Shown piece after piece: positions 44,175 through 54,420 of a DNA stretch of 64,000 bases; positions within the stretch are counted from its first letter, which is position 1, and the number at the start of each line of letters is the position of its first letter. This DNA is from Achromobacter aloeverae (GTDB taxonomy: Bacteria; Pseudomonadota; Gammaproteobacteria; Burkholderiales; Burkholderiaceae_B), in the NCBI RefSeq assembly GCF_004121055.1, contig NZ_PYAL01000001.1, forward strand, positions 1,054,001 through 1,118,000. The letters run 5' to 3'. A program made the position numbers and the translations under genes. Below the pieces are notes generated by a model. It was not told the DNA's origin. It saw only the letters and a program-made list of their open reading frames with translations, and did not search any database.

Positions 44175-45153
44175 CAAACTGGTGATGCTGGTCGACGATA
44201 CGCCCGACAACCTGAAGATGCTGTCGGACGCGCTGGACGAGGCCGGCTACATGGTCGTCGTCGCCACGGACGGGGCGTCGGCCGTGGAACGCCTGGATTT
44301 CGTGCTGCCGGACATCGTGCTGATGGACGCCGTCATGCCCGTGATGGACGGCTTCGAGGCCTGCCGCCGCATCAAGGCCCATCCCGCCGCGAGCCACGTG
44401 CCGGTGGTCTTCATGACGGGACTGACCGAACCCGAGCACGTGGTGCGCGGCTTCCAGGCCGGCGGCATCGATTATGTGACCAAGCCCATCGACACGGACG
44501 TGGTGCTGGCGCGGCTGGACGCCCACCTGCGCAATGCCCGCATGATGTCCGTGGCCATGAATGCCATGGACGCGGTCGCCAACGCGGTGGTGGTGCTGGA
44601 CGCGCAAGGCCAGGTGACGTGGAAGACCAGCAAGGCGCGCTTGTGGCTGAGCGAGTATTTCGGTCATCCGGAAGACACGGCCGGCCTGGCGCCGGCACTG
44701 GCCACCTGGATCGCCCAGCAGCTGGAGCGCCCGCAAGCCCAGGAGGCGGCGGTGTTCACCATCGCCGCGCCCGAAGGCGGCGCCAGGTCAGGCAGGGCAA
44801 GCGGAACGGAAGCCAGGGAGACCGAGGCTGGCGCCGCCGGCCGGCGCGAACTGCGCCTGCGGCTGACTGCCTCGCGCAAGGCGGGTGAGTATGTGCTGTT
44901 GATGGACGAGCGCGCGCTGCCGGCCGATGCCGCCGATACCTTGGCGGCCGCCTACCAGTTGACCACGCGCGAGCGCGAGGTGCTGCTGTGGCTGGCCAAG
45001 GGCAAGACCAATCGCGACATCGGCGAGATCCTGGGCATGGCGCCGCGCACCGTCAACAAGCACCTGGAACACGTCTACGTGAAACTGGGCGTGGAGACGC
45101 GGGCGGCCGCCACGGCGCTGGTGCTGACGCATATGCACAAGGGGGCCGCGTAG
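44155..45153 (+). CDS. response regulator, receiver plus LuxR-type DNA-binding domain
   Basis: A 332-residue regulator. The receiver (residues 1-125) has VDD and phospho-acceptor Asp58 (IVLMDAVMPVMDG), Thr and Lys (VTKPID). The middle (130-255) resembles a PAS-like domain interrupted by an Ala/Gly/Glu-rich loop. The C-terminus is a LuxR/FixJ helix-turn-helix (LTTREREVLLWLAKGKTNRDIGEILGMAPRTVNKHLEHVYVKLGV). Its gene overlaps the transporter-kinase gene by 20 bases, so the two are translated together and should form a phosphorelay. The likely targets are the paired dyads between that kinase and urtA. Confidence 0.93.
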   Translation: MPQASDNKLVMLVDDTPDNLKMLSDALDEAGYMVVVATDGASAVERLDFVLPDIVLMDAVMPVMDGFEACRRIKAHPAASHVPVVFMTGLTEPEHVVRGFQAGGIDYVTKPIDTDVVLARLDAHLRNARMMSVAMNAMDAVANAVVVLDAQGQVTWKTSKARLWLSEYFGHPEDTAGLAPALATWIAQQLERPQAQEAAVFTIAAPEGGARSGRASGTEARETEAGAAGRRELRLRLTASRKAGEYVLLMDERALPADAADTLAAAYQLTTREREVLLWLAKGKTNRDIGEILGMAPRTVNKHLEHVYVKLGVETRAAATALVLTHMHKGAA

Positions 45154-45172
45154 GCCACCTTTTCGTGCACAA

Positions 45173-45191
45173 GGGCGCCGCATGGGCGCCC
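45173..45191. terminator. GC-rich hairpin between convergent genes
   Basis: GGGCGCC (45173-45179) pairs with GGCGCCC (45185-45191) across a 5-base loop between the LuxR regulator and aceA, which converge here. No T-run follows on either side, so terminator activity is uncertain. A 16-bp near-exact direct repeat (45134-45149 and 45166-45181) covers the regulator's end and the hairpin's left arm. Confidence 0.35.
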
Positions 45192-45243
45192 ACGCTTTCC
45201 ACGCGGCCACGGCTCGTGGCCATGGCCGCCTTGCCGGCGCATC

Positions 45244-46605
<1,362 letters not shown>

Positions 46606-47041
46606 GGTCTTGCTCCTCGAAGGTTTGAATGGAGATGCCGAACTGCATGGCTGCCTGGACTGCCGGCCGCCGATTCACCGAATCGGTGTCGCAGGCGTCG
46701 GGCTGTCCTTCCAGCAAGCCCTGTTTGCCCGCAACGGTGATTCGTTGAGAACAGTCTAGGGTTTTGCTGCGCGGCAAAAACATTCGAGGACTTCTACAAG
46801 ACGAATTTTTTAATTGTTTTAAATCAACTACTTATATATTTTGTTTCGGATAATGAAATTAAAACCGGCAGCATGAAACGCTGCCATATGGCGACGCGGC
46901 ATGACATTTCACGGCGCGCGCGGCGCATTTCACAATACGGGAAATCAGCACCCATCCCTATCCGCGCCTCGATACGGTGTCGCGACGGCATGCCGGCGGC
47001 CGGGCCTAAAATGGCAACCTGACTGTTTTCCCTGTATCGCC
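46606..47041. other. 436-bp divergent promoter region between aceA and queF
   Basis: It includes an AT-rich island (about 46785-46866) that contrasts sharply with the GC-rich surroundings, the dyad listed at 46762, a GGCAGC/GCTGCC hairpin (46867-46885) and the palindrome GCCATATGGC (46883-46892). No protein-coding gene is supported. It should hold the aceA promoter on one side and the queF promoter on the other. Confidence 0.7.
46762..46779. promoter_or_regulatory. candidate aceA operator TTTTGC-N6-GCAAAA
   Basis: Perfect 6-bp arms lie 160 bases upstream of the aceA start, at the edge of the AT-rich island. TTTGC-N-GCAAA dyads of this kind are bound by acetate and short-chain-acid regulators in other bacteria, so this may be the control site for the glyoxylate shunt. 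Confidence 0.35.
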
Positions 47042-47872
47042 ATGACTTTGCAAGACGCGCCCCTGGGCCACGAGGTCGCCTATCCCGACCGCTACGATCC
47101 CTCCCTGCTGTTCCCCATCGACCGCGCGCCCAACCGGGCGGCGCTGGGCATCGCGGCGGGCCGCTTGCCGTTCGACCAGGGCGTGGATATCTGGAACGCC
47201 TATGAAGTGTCCTGGCTGGACGCCCGCGGCAAGCCGCGCGTCGCGCTGGCCACCTTCACCGTGCCTGCCCATGCCCCGCGCATCATCGAGTCGAAGTCCT
47301 TCAAGCTTTACCTGAATTCCTATAACCAGGAACGGCTGCCGGACGCGGCCACGGTGGCAGCGCGGATGCGCAAGGACCTCGGCGCGGCGGCAGGCGGCGA
47401 CGTTGGCGTGCGCCTGGTCATGCCGGCGGAGTTCGCCTCGCAGCGCATCGCCGAACTGGATGGCGACTGCCTGGACGACCTGGATGTGGAAATCGAGACG
47501 TACACGCCGGCGCCGGAGCGCCTGCGCGTGGCCGAGGCGGCGGATGTCGTCGAGGAAACCCTGATGTCCCGGCTGCTGAAATCGAATTGCCCGGTGACGG
47601 GACAACCGGACTGGGGCAGTGTGCAAGTCCGCTACCGCGGGCCGCGCATCGACCGCGCCGGCCTGCTGGCCTACATCGTGTCCTTCCGCCAGCATGCGGA
47701 TTTCCATGAGCATTGCGTCGAACGCATGTTCACGGACATCCTGCGGACTTGCCGGCCGGAGATGCTGTCGGTCTATGCGCGCTATACCCGGCGCGGCGGG
47801 CTGGATATCAATCCCTGGCGGGCGACGGCGGGGGTCGCCGCGCCGGCGGATGCGCGCACCGCGCGGCAATAA
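47042..47872 (+). CDS. queF: NADPH-dependent 7-cyano-7-deazaguanine reductase
   Basis: A 276-residue bimodular QueF that reduces preQ0 to preQ1 in queuosine tRNA-modification synthesis. The active-site Cys is in LLKSNCPVTGQPDWGS, the NADPH-binding ESKSFKLYLNSYNQ motif lies in the N-terminal module, and SFRQHADFHEHCVERMFTDI is the conserved C-terminal stretch with catalytic Asp and His. The ATG at 47042 fits the family start even though the ribosome site is weak. It is monocistronic here and convergent with pgsA. Confidence 0.96.
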   Translation: MTLQDAPLGHEVAYPDRYDPSLLFPIDRAPNRAALGIAAGRLPFDQGVDIWNAYEVSWLDARGKPRVALATFTVPAHAPRIIESKSFKLYLNSYNQERLPDAATVAARMRKDLGAAAGGDVGVRLVMPAEFASQRIAELDGDCLDDLDVEIETYTPAPERLRVAEAADVVEETLMSRLLKSNCPVTGQPDWGSVQVRYRGPRIDRAGLLAYIVSFRQHADFHEHCVERMFTDILRTCRPEMLSVYARYTRRGGLDINPWRATAGVAAPADARTARQ

Positions 47873-47893
47873 GGCATACCCGGGTCAAGCCCG

Positions 47894-47972
47894 GGCCATA
47901 TTCAGGCCATATCCGGGCCATATCCAGGCCAAACCCGGGGCCATACCGCATACCCTGGCCATGTCCGGCCAT
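47894..47972. repeat. 11-bp tandem repeats (GGCCATATYCR) after queF
   Basis: Three close units (47894-47926) and several more diverged ones fill the gap between the queF stop and the convergent pgsA gene. The GGCCATA core recurs about eight times. Confidence 0.8.
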
Positions 47973-47985
47973 TCTCGCCGGGCGG

Positions 47986-48558
47986 CTACTGGCTCTTTTC
48001 CCGGATGGCCGGCCAGGCCCGTTGCAGGTAGTACAGCATCGACCATACCGTCAGGATGGCGGCGACCAGGATCAGGATATCGCCCAGCACCCGGGTGCTG
48101 ATGCCGTGTATGGGCTGGTTGTACAGCAGGCAGGGAATGGCGATCATCTGGGCCGCCGTCTTGAACTTGCCCAGCCGGTGCACCGCCACGCTGGCGCTGG
48201 CGCCGATCTTGGCCATCCATTCACGCAGCGCCGAGATGGTGATCTCGCGGCCGATGATGATCAAGGAGATGAAGGCATCGACGCGGCCCAGGTCCAGCAG
48301 GACGATGAGCGCGGCGCATACCATCAGCTTGTCCGCGACCGGATCGAGGAAGGCGCCGAAGGCCGACGTCTGGTTCCAGCGGCGCGCCAGCCAGCCGTCG
48401 AACCAGTCGGTCAGCGCCGCCACGATGAAAGACACCGCCGCGAGCAAATCGCGGCTGCCTTCGTCGAGCCAACTGCCGGGAAGATAGAACAGGCCCACCA
48501 CCAGGGGAATCATGGCGATGCGCAGCCAGGTCAGGATGATCGGTACGTTTAAGGGCAT
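47986..48558 (-). CDS. pgsA: CDP-diacylglycerol-glycerol-3-phosphate 3-phosphatidyltransferase
   Basis: A 190-residue membrane enzyme making phosphatidylglycerol phosphate. The CDP-alcohol phosphotransferase motif D-G-x2-A-R-x8-G-x3-D-x3-D is intact in TDWFDGWLARRWNQTSAFGAFLDPVADK, and about five membrane helices follow. ATG at 48558, preferred over an upstream ATG because MPLNVPIILTWLRI is the usual family start. It lies downstream of uvrC on the same strand, separated by a gap with a nested inverted repeat. Confidence 0.95.
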   Translation of the reverse strand: MPLNVPIILTWLRIAMIPLVVGLFYLPGSWLDEGSRDLLAAVSFIVAALTDWFDGWLARRWNQTSAFGAFLDPVADKLMVCAALIVLLDLGRVDAFISLIIIGREITISALREWMAKIGASASVAVHRLGKFKTAAQMIAIPCLLYNQPIHGISTRVLGDILILVAAILTVWSMLYYLQRAWPAIREKSQ

Positions 48559-48603
48559 GATGACGCGTATGCTACAACAGCCGGGCATCCAGGGTTTGTC
48601 ATG

Positions 48604-48660
48604 AAGCGATTCCCCGCTAATTTGTCATCATTTGAAGACAAATAGTCGCCTTAATCGCTT
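48604..48660. promoter_or_regulatory. nested inverted repeats between uvrC and pgsA
   Basis: An outer pair, AAGCGATT (48604-48611) and AATCGCTT (48653-48660), encloses an inner pair, ATTTGTC (48620-48626) and GACAAAT (48637-48643). A TTTGTCAT copy recurs just before 48604. The whole forms a 57-base fold that could act on the pgsA transcript or mark the end of uvrC. No T-run follows. Confidence 0.45.
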
Positions 48661-48679
48661 ACTTGTCCCCCGCCCCGGC

Positions 48680-50506
48680 TCAATGCAGGGCGTCGTAGAT
48701 GCGTTCGGCCAGGTCCTGCGAAATTCCGTCGACGGAAGCCAGGTCCTCGATGCTCGCCCGGGACACCCCGGAGAACCCGCCGAACCGCGCCAGCAGCCGC
48801 TGCCGCCGCCGCGCCCCGACGCCTTCGATCTCCTCCAGGCGCGAGACATTGCGCGCCTTCGCCCGCCGCGCCCGCATCCCGGTGATGGCGAAGCGGTGCG
48901 CCTCGTCCCGCACCTGGGCGATCAGCATCAGCGCCGCGGATTCCGCGCCCAGCGCCACCGGCGGCCGCTCGTCGGCGAAGATCAGCGTTTCCAGCCCCAC
49001 CTTGCGCCCTTCCCCCTTGGCCACGCCCACCAGCACGTGGATGTCCAGCCCCAGCTCGGCGAACACCTGGCGGGCCACCTCCACCTGCCCCTTGCCGCCG
49101 TCGATCAGCACCAGCCCTGGCAGCTCGGCGTCGCCATCGGCGACCTTGGCGAAACGGCGCGTCAGCACCTGCCGCATCGCCGCGTAGTCGTCGCCCGGCG
49201 TGATGCCGGCGATGTTGTAGCGGCGATAAAGCGACGGCTGCATTTCATGATGCTCGAACACCACGCAGGACGCCTGGGTGGCCTCGCCCGCCGTATGGCT
49301 GATGTCGAAGCACTCGACGCGCAAGGCATCCAGCGCGGCTTCGTCGGTCTCCAGGTCCAGCGCCTCGGCCAGCGCCAGCGTGCGGGCGGCCCGCGCGCCG
49401 GATTCGGTAAGCGCCCGCGCCAGCGCCATCTCGGCGTTGCGCTGCGCCTGCTCCAGCCAGGAGCGCCGTACGCCCTGCGGCCGGGTCAGCACGCGCACGC
49501 GCACGCCGGCCTGCTCGGCCAGCAGGTCGACCAGCTCCGCGTCGGGCAAGGCATGCGAACAGACCAGCACCGGCGGCAGCTTGTTGTCCGTGTAATGCTG
49601 GCCGACAAAGGCCTCCAGCACGTCGCCCGCCGCCTCGCCTTCGGCATGCGCGGGGAAGAAAGGCTTGTCGCCCAGGTGCCGGCCGCCCCGCACCATGGCC
49701 AGGTTGACGCAGACGCGCCCCCCGGCCACCGCCACCGCGATGATGTCGCTGTCCTCGCCGCCCATGTCCTCCATGGTCTGCTGGTGCAGGACACGCGCCA
49801 GTGAGCCCATCTGGTCGCGCAACACGGCGGCCTGCTCGAATTCCAGCGCCTCGGAGGCGCGCAGCATGCGCGCCTCGATCTCGCTCATCACGTCCTTGGC
49901 CTGGCCATTGAGGAAACGGGCGGCGCGCTCGACGTCGCTCGCGTACGCCTCGGCCGCGACGGCGTTCACGCAAGGCGCCGAACAGCGCCCGATCTGCGCC
50001 AGAAGGCAGGGCCTCGACCGGTTGGCGAAGACCGTGTCCTCGCATGTGCGCAGGCGGAATACCTTTTGCAGGATCTGTATGGTCTCGCGCACTGCCCAGG
50101 CATTCGGGAAGGGGCCGAAGAACTGCCCGCGCTTGTTGGTGGCGCCCCGGTAATAGGCGATGCGCGGCCACTCATGCCCCGTGATCCACAGGTAGGGATA
50201 GGACTTGTCGTCGCGGAACAGGATGTTGTACCGCGGCCGCAGGCTCTTGATCAGGTTGTTTTCCAGGATCAGGGCCTCGGCCTCGGAGCGGGTCACCGTC
50301 ACCTCGACCAGCGCGACCTTGGACACCATCTGCGCGATGCGCGGGCTGCTCAGCGTCTTCTGGAAATACGACGAGACGCGCTTCTTGAGGTCGCGCGCCT
50401 TGCCGACATACATGACCTGCCCTTCCGCATCGATGTGCCGGTATACGCCCGGCAGGTGCGGCAGGTCAGCCAGAAACGATTTCAGATTGAAGGCTGCTTC
50501 GGGCAT
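48680..50506 (-). CDS. uvrC: excinuclease ABC subunit C
   Basis: A 608-residue UvrC of normal length, the nuclease that makes both cuts in nucleotide excision repair. The N-terminal GIY-YIG domain ([31 protein letters not shown]), UVR interaction motif, and RNase H-like second nuclease ([20 protein letters not shown] and [11 protein letters not shown]) are present, as are the two C-terminal helix-hairpin-helix motifs. The start overlaps the end of the nagZ gene by 41 bases; the [24 protein letters not shown] start is the family's usual one. Confidence 0.96.
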   Translation of the reverse strand: MPEAAFNLKSFLADLPHLPGVYRHIDAEGQVMYVGKARDLKKRVSSYFQKTLSSPRIAQMVSKVALVEVTVTRSEAEALILENNLIKSLRPRYNILFRDDKSYPYLWITGHEWPRIAYYRGATNKRGQFFGPFPNAWAVRETIQILQKVFRLRTCEDTVFANRSRPCLLAQIGRCSAPCVNAVAAEAYASDVERAARFLNGQAKDVMSEIEARMLRASEALEFEQAAVLRDQMGSLARVLHQQTMEDMGGEDSDIIAVAVAGGRVCVNLAMVRGGRHLGDKPFFPAHAEGEAAGDVLEAFVGQHYTDNKLPPVLVCSHALPDAELVDLLAEQAGVRVRVLTRPQGVRRSWLEQAQRNAEMALARALTESGARAARTLALAEALDLETDEAALDALRVECFDISHTAGEATQASCVVFEHHEMQPSLYRRYNIAGITPGDDYAAMRQVLTRRFAKVADGDAELPGLVLIDGGKGQVEVARQVFAELGLDIHVLVGVAKGEGRKVGLETLIFADERPPVALGAESAALMLIAQVRDEAHRFAITGMRARRAKARNVSRLEEIEGVGARRRQRLLARFGGFSGVSRASIEDLASVDGISQDLAERIYDALH

Positions 50507-51524
50507 GCTGGTAACGGCGTTCGGCTTGCAGGGCGTCCCAACGCGGGGCGCGGAAACGGGGCATCAGGTGGCGGATGCGTTCGACGGCGCGGTCGTCCAG
50601 GTCCCACGACAGGCGCTCCAGCAGCTCATCGGCCAGGTCCGGCCGGTTGCACACCAGGACCATGTCGCAACCGGCGTGCAGCGCCGCCTCGGCGCGCGCC
50701 AGGATGTCGCCGGCCACCGACGCGCCTTCCATGGTCAGGTCGTCGGAAAACACCACGCCATCGTAATGCAGGCGGTCGCGCAGGATCTCGCTCACCCAGC
50801 GGCGGGAGAAGCCGGCGGGATGCTTGTCCACCTTGGGATAGATGACGTGCGCCGGCATCACGGCGCTGAGCACGTTGTCGCCCAGCCAGCCATAGGGCGC
50901 GGCGTCCTCGTGCAGGATGCGCTCCAGGCTGCGCGGGTCGACCGGAATGTCGTGGTGCGAATCGGCGCTGACGAAACCGTGGCCCGGGAAATGCTTGCCG
51001 CAGGATGCCATCCCGGCCAGGCCCAGCCCCTGGATCACGGCGCGCGACAGCATGGTGACCACCCGCGGATCGCGATGGAAGGCGCGGTCGCCGATCACCT
51101 TGCTGACGCCGTAGTCGAGGTCCAGCACCGGCGTGAAGCTCAGGTCCACGCCGCAGGAACGCAGTTCGGCGGCCAGGACGTAGCCGACATCGGACGCCGC
51201 GCGCATGGCCACCAGCGGATCGCGATTCCAGATCTCGCCCAGCCGCCGCATGGGCGGCAGGACGGTGAAACCGTCGCTGCGGAAGCGCTGCACCCGGCCG
51301 CCCTCGTGGTCCACCGCGATCAGCAGCGGCTCATCGCGCGCCTCGTGGATGGCGTCCGTCAGCTCGCACAGCGCGCGGCGATCCTGGAAATTACGGGCAA
51401 ACAGGATGACGCCGCCCACCAGCGGGTGGCGCAGGCGCTTCTTTTCCTGCTTGGTCAGCGTGGCGCCCGCCACGTCGACCATGACGGGACCGGGCGGCAG
51501 CGATTTCTTTTTCTTGCGGGACAT
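50466..51524 (-). CDS. nagZ: beta-N-acetylhexosaminidase, cell-wall recycling
   Basis: A 352-residue GH3 enzyme that removes N-acetylglucosamine from anhydromuropeptides in peptidoglycan recycling, in the cytoplasm. The family's [18 protein letters not shown] motif, the catalytic Asp in [12 protein letters not shown], and [10 protein letters not shown] are clear. The ATG at 51524 with the basic start [20 protein letters not shown] is chosen; the open frame beyond is acpS on another frame. The last 41 bases overlap uvrC. Confidence 0.95.
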   Translation of the reverse strand: MSRKKKKSLPPGPVMVDVAGATLTKQEKKRLRHPLVGGVILFARNFQDRRALCELTDAIHEARDEPLLIAVDHEGGRVQRFRSDGFTVLPPMRRLGEIWNRDPLVAMRAASDVGYVLAAELRSCGVDLSFTPVLDLDYGVSKVIGDRAFHRDPRVVTMLSRAVIQGLGLAGMASCGKHFPGHGFVSADSHHDIPVDPRSLERILHEDAAPYGWLGDNVLSAVMPAHVIYPKVDKHPAGFSRRWVSEILRDRLHYDGVVFSDDLTMEGASVAGDILARAEAALHAGCDMVLVCNRPDLADELLERLSWDLDDRAVERIRHLMPRFRAPRWDALQAERRYQHARSSLQSEIVSG

Positions 51525-51559
51525 GATCGATAGAACTCCGATAAGCGGTGTAACGCGGC

Positions 51560-52033
51560 TCAGCGCCGCGTCTCCACCACGACATAGGCGGCCGCCATGT
51601 CGGACTCGTCCGTCAGCGACACATGGGCGGCGCCGAAGCGCGCGTCGTACCAGGCCTGCAGTTCCGGCGCGAGCACCAGGACGGGCTTGCCGCTGGGCGC
51701 ATTCAGGGTCTGCACGCGGCGCCAGGTCATGGGCATGCGCATGCCCAGCCCGACCGCCTTGGAAAAAGCCTCCTTGACGGCGAAGCGGGTGGCCAGGAAC
51801 AGGACGCCGCGCCGCGCATCGCGGCGGCGGCGGGCATGGAATTTCTGCATTTCCTGGGCGCCGAGGATCTTCTCCGCGAAACGGTCGCCGTGGCGCTCCA
51901 GCGCGCGGGCGATGCGATCGACACGGATCAGGTCCATGCCGATGCCCGCGATGGCCGGCGCCGGCGCGGCGGCGGCGTCCGCGGGCGCGCCGGCAAGCGG
52001 GACGGTGGTCGAGGAGGAGGACGGCGTGCTCAT
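51560..52033 (-). CDS. acpS: holo-[acyl-carrier-protein] synthase
   Basis: A 157-residue 4'-phosphopantetheinyl transferase that activates acyl carrier protein. [38 protein letters not shown] holds the metal-binding Asp of the family, and [17 protein letters not shown] the catalytic Glu-Lys motif. An extra 28-residue Ala/Ser-rich N-terminus precedes the core, longer than in most AcpS proteins; a later start at the IGMDLI region would fit better, but no such ATG has a ribosome site. It lies between nagZ and pdxJ, the normal Bordetella/Burkholderia order. Confidence 0.94.
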   Translation of the reverse strand: MSTPSSSSTTVPLAGAPADAAAAPAPAIAGIGMDLIRVDRIARALERHGDRFAEKILGAQEMQKFHARRRRDARRGVLFLATRFAVKEAFSKAVGLGMRMPMTWRRVQTLNAPSGKPVLVLAPELQAWYDARFGAAHVSLTDESDMAAAYVVVETRR

Positions 52034-52105
52034 GGTGGATACGATGGATTCCAGGGTCTCGTGGCGCGACGGCAGGCATCGCGGCCACGGCCATCCATCA
52101 TACCG

Positions 52106-52861
52106 TCAGGCCGGCGTAAACACCTTGCCGCGCGCGGCCTCCACGCGCGCCTGCACCATCAGCGCCTTCATGTCGCGCACCGCCTTGTCCCAGCCGTCGA
52201 ATACCGCCTGGGCGACGATGGCATGGCCGATGTTCAGTTCGGCCAGCCCGTCCAGGGCCGCCACCGGCTGGACATTGCCGTAGTGCAGGCCGTGGCCGGC
52301 ATTCACGCGCAGCCCATGGCGCAAGCCCTCGGCGATGGCGGCCTTGATGCGGGCCAGCTCGGCGACCGCCTGGGCCCCCTGCGCTTCGGCATACGCACCG
52401 GTATGCAACTCGATGACCGTGGCGCCCGCGCGGGCGGCGGCCTCGATCTGCGCGGCCTCCGGGTCGATGAACAAGGACACCCGGATGCCGGCCTCGCGCA
52501 GCTGCGCGACCGCGGCGCTGACCGCCGCCTGCCCGCCGATGACGTCCAGCCCCCCTTCGGTGGTCAGCTCGGCGCGCTTTTCCGGCACCAGGCAGACGTC
52601 GTTCGGGCGCACCTGGCAGGCGATGTCCAGCATTTCCGCCGTGACCGCGCACTCCAGGTTCATGCGGGTGCGCAGCTGGGGCCGCAGGGCATGCACATCG
52701 GCATCCTGGATATGGCGCCGGTCTTCCCGCAGGTGCAGGGTGATGAGGTCGGCCCCGGCGTCCTCGGCGCGCAGCGCCGCGGCGATGGGGTCGGGATAAC
52801 CGGCGTGGCGCTGCTGCCTGAGCGTGGCCACGTGGTCGATGTTTACACCTAGTTCTATCAT
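52106..52861 (-). CDS. pdxJ: pyridoxine 5'-phosphate synthase
   Basis: A 251-residue TIM-barrel enzyme that condenses 1-deoxyxylulose 5-phosphate with amino-acetone phosphate to give pyridoxine 5'-phosphate. [29 protein letters not shown] at the N-terminus and [15 protein letters not shown] near residue 210 (phosphate loop) are diagnostic. Its ATG overlaps the stop of the outer-membrane efflux gene by 4 bases, an unusual coupling of vitamin B6 synthesis to drug efflux. In most relatives recO or acpS is the neighbour. Confidence 0.96.
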   Translation of the reverse strand: MIELGVNIDHVATLRQQRHAGYPDPIAAALRAEDAGADLITLHLREDRRHIQDADVHALRPQLRTRMNLECAVTAEMLDIACQVRPNDVCLVPEKRAELTTEGGLDVIGGQAAVSAAVAQLREAGIRVSLFIDPEAAQIEAAARAGATVIELHTGAYAEAQGAQAVAELARIKAAIAEGLRHGLRVNAGHGLHYGNVQPVAALDGLAELNIGHAIVAQAVFDGWDKAVRDMKALMVQARVEAARGKVFTPA

Positions 52862-54420
52862 TGCGCTGCCGTCTTGGTCGTTTCTTCCCAGCCTCCGCCC
52901 AGCGCCTTGTACAGCTGCACGCGGTTGACCAGCGAAGCCAGCCGGGTCTGCACCACCCCCAGCTGGGCGTTGAAATAATCCACCTGGGCGTTCTGCACCT
53001 GCAGATAACTGTCGATGCCGCCCGTGTAGCGCATGTTCGACAACTCCAGGCTGCGCGCGGAGGACTGCTGGAATGCCTGCTGCGCCTGCAGCTGGGCCCC
53101 GTAGGTCGCCTCGCCCGCCAGGGCGTCCGACACTTCCTGGAACGCCTGCTGGATGGTCTTTTCGTACTGCGCCACGGCGATATTATCGCGCGCCTTGGCC
53201 AGGTCCAGGCCGGCGCGGATGCTGCCGCCGGCGAAGATGGGGGTGGTCAGCGACGGCGAGAAGCTCCAGAAGCCGTTGCCGCCCTTGAACAGGTCGGACA
53301 GCGAGGGGCTGGCCGCGCCCAGCAGCCCGGTGAGGGACAGCGTGGGAAAGAAGGCCGCGCGAGCCGCGCCGATATTGGCGTTGGCCGAGCGCAGGCTGCT
53401 TTCCGCGGCGAGGATGTCGGGCCGCCGCTCAAGCAGGTCGGACGGCAAGCCCGCCGGCACGGCCGACACGATGCTGTCCATGTCGAAGGGCGCGGGCGCC
53501 GGCAGGTCGGGCGGCATGGGCGCGCCGGTCAGCAGCACCAGGGCGTTGACGGCCTGGGATCGCGTGCGCGCCAGTTGCGCCAGGTCGGCCGACGCCGTAT
53601 CCAGCAGGGACTTCGACTGGTTCAGGTCCAGTTCGGACGCCACGCCGCCGTCGAAGCGGCGCTTGACCAGGTCGTAGGACTGCTGCCGCGAATCGAGCGT
53701 CTTGCGCGTCAGGTCCAGCTGGACGTCCGCCGCGCGCAGGTTCAGATAGGCTTGCGCCACCTCGCCCACCAGCGAAATCTGCACGCTGCGCCGGGCCTGC
53801 TCGGTGGACAGGAAGTTCTGGTAAGCCGCTTCCGACAGGCTGCGCAGGCGACCGAACAGGTCGATCTCGAAGGTGGTCAGTCCCAGGCCGGCCTGGTAAC
53901 TACTGGAAATCGACGGGCTGTCCGGCCCGCCGACCCGCATCTTGGGCGGCAGGCGCTCTCGCGTGCCCTGGATGCCGGCGCCGATGGACGGCCACAGCGC
54001 GCCGCGCTGCTGGCCCCACTCGGCGCGGGCTTCCTCGACGCGCTGCACGGCCACCCGCAGGTCGCGGTTGTTGGCCAGCGACAGGGCGATGAGCGCGCGC
54101 AGTTGGTCGTCGCGGAAGAACTGGCGCCACCCCAGGTCGGCCGCGGCCGCGCCCTGGGCGGGCGTCACGGCGGCGGCGGGCTGCATACCCGCCGTCGCGG
54201 CCTTGTCGTAGCCGTTGTAGGCGACCTTGGGCTGGTCCGGCCAGTCGGCCTGGACCGGCGCGGCCGGCCGTTGATAGTCGGGCGCGAGGGTGCAGGCCGA
54301 CAGCAGGCCGGCCAGCAGGGTCACGGACCAGACCGGCGCCAGGCGGGAAGGACGCCGCGGATGCCGCCGCGAGGCCGTGCCACCGGCGGGCCGCCGCTTA
54401 TCGATGCGGGCCGTGCTCAT
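52858..54420 (-). CDS. RND efflux outer-membrane lipoprotein, OprM/NodT-like
   Basis: A 520-residue TolC-type outer-membrane channel protein. The lipobox [14 protein letters not shown] marks a lipid-anchored N-terminus after a 30-residue basic and hydrophobic leader. Two repeated OEP domains follow, with motifs [39 protein letters not shown] and [16 protein letters not shown]-type periplasmic helices; [22 protein letters not shown] is the second-repeat signature. It starts 4 bases inside the end of the RND pump gene and ends overlapping pdxJ. It should form the exit duct for the coupled pump. Confidence 0.93.
   Translation of the reverse strand: MSTARIDKRRPAGGTASRRHPRRPSRLAPVWSVTLLAGLLSACTLAPDYQRPAAPVQADWPDQPKVAYNGYDKAATAGMQPAAAVTPAQGAAAADLGWRQFFRDDQLRALIALSLANNRDLRVAVQRVEEARAEWGQQRGALWPSIGAGIQGTRERLPPKMRVGGPDSPSISSSYQAGLGLTTFEIDLFGRLRSLSEAAYQNFLSTEQARRSVQISLVGEVAQAYLNLRAADVQLDLTRKTLDSRQQSYDLVKRRFDGGVASELDLNQSKSLLDTASADLAQLARTRSQAVNALVLLTGAPMPPDLPAPAPFDMDSIVSAVPAGLPSDLLERRPDILAAESSLRSANANIGAARAAFFPTLSLTGLLGAASPSLSDLFKGGNGFWSFSPSLTTPIFAGGSIRAGLDLAKARDNIAVAQYEKTIQQAFQEVSDALAGEATYGAQLQAQQAFQQSSARSLELSNMRYTGGIDSYLQVQNAQVDYFNAQLGVVQTRLASLVNRVQLYKALGGGWEETTKTAAQ

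Noticed and set aside
48560-48680. A tRNA gene in the pgsA-uvrC gap.
   Set aside because: The inverted repeats do not form a cloverleaf and no T-loop or anticodon arm pattern is present.
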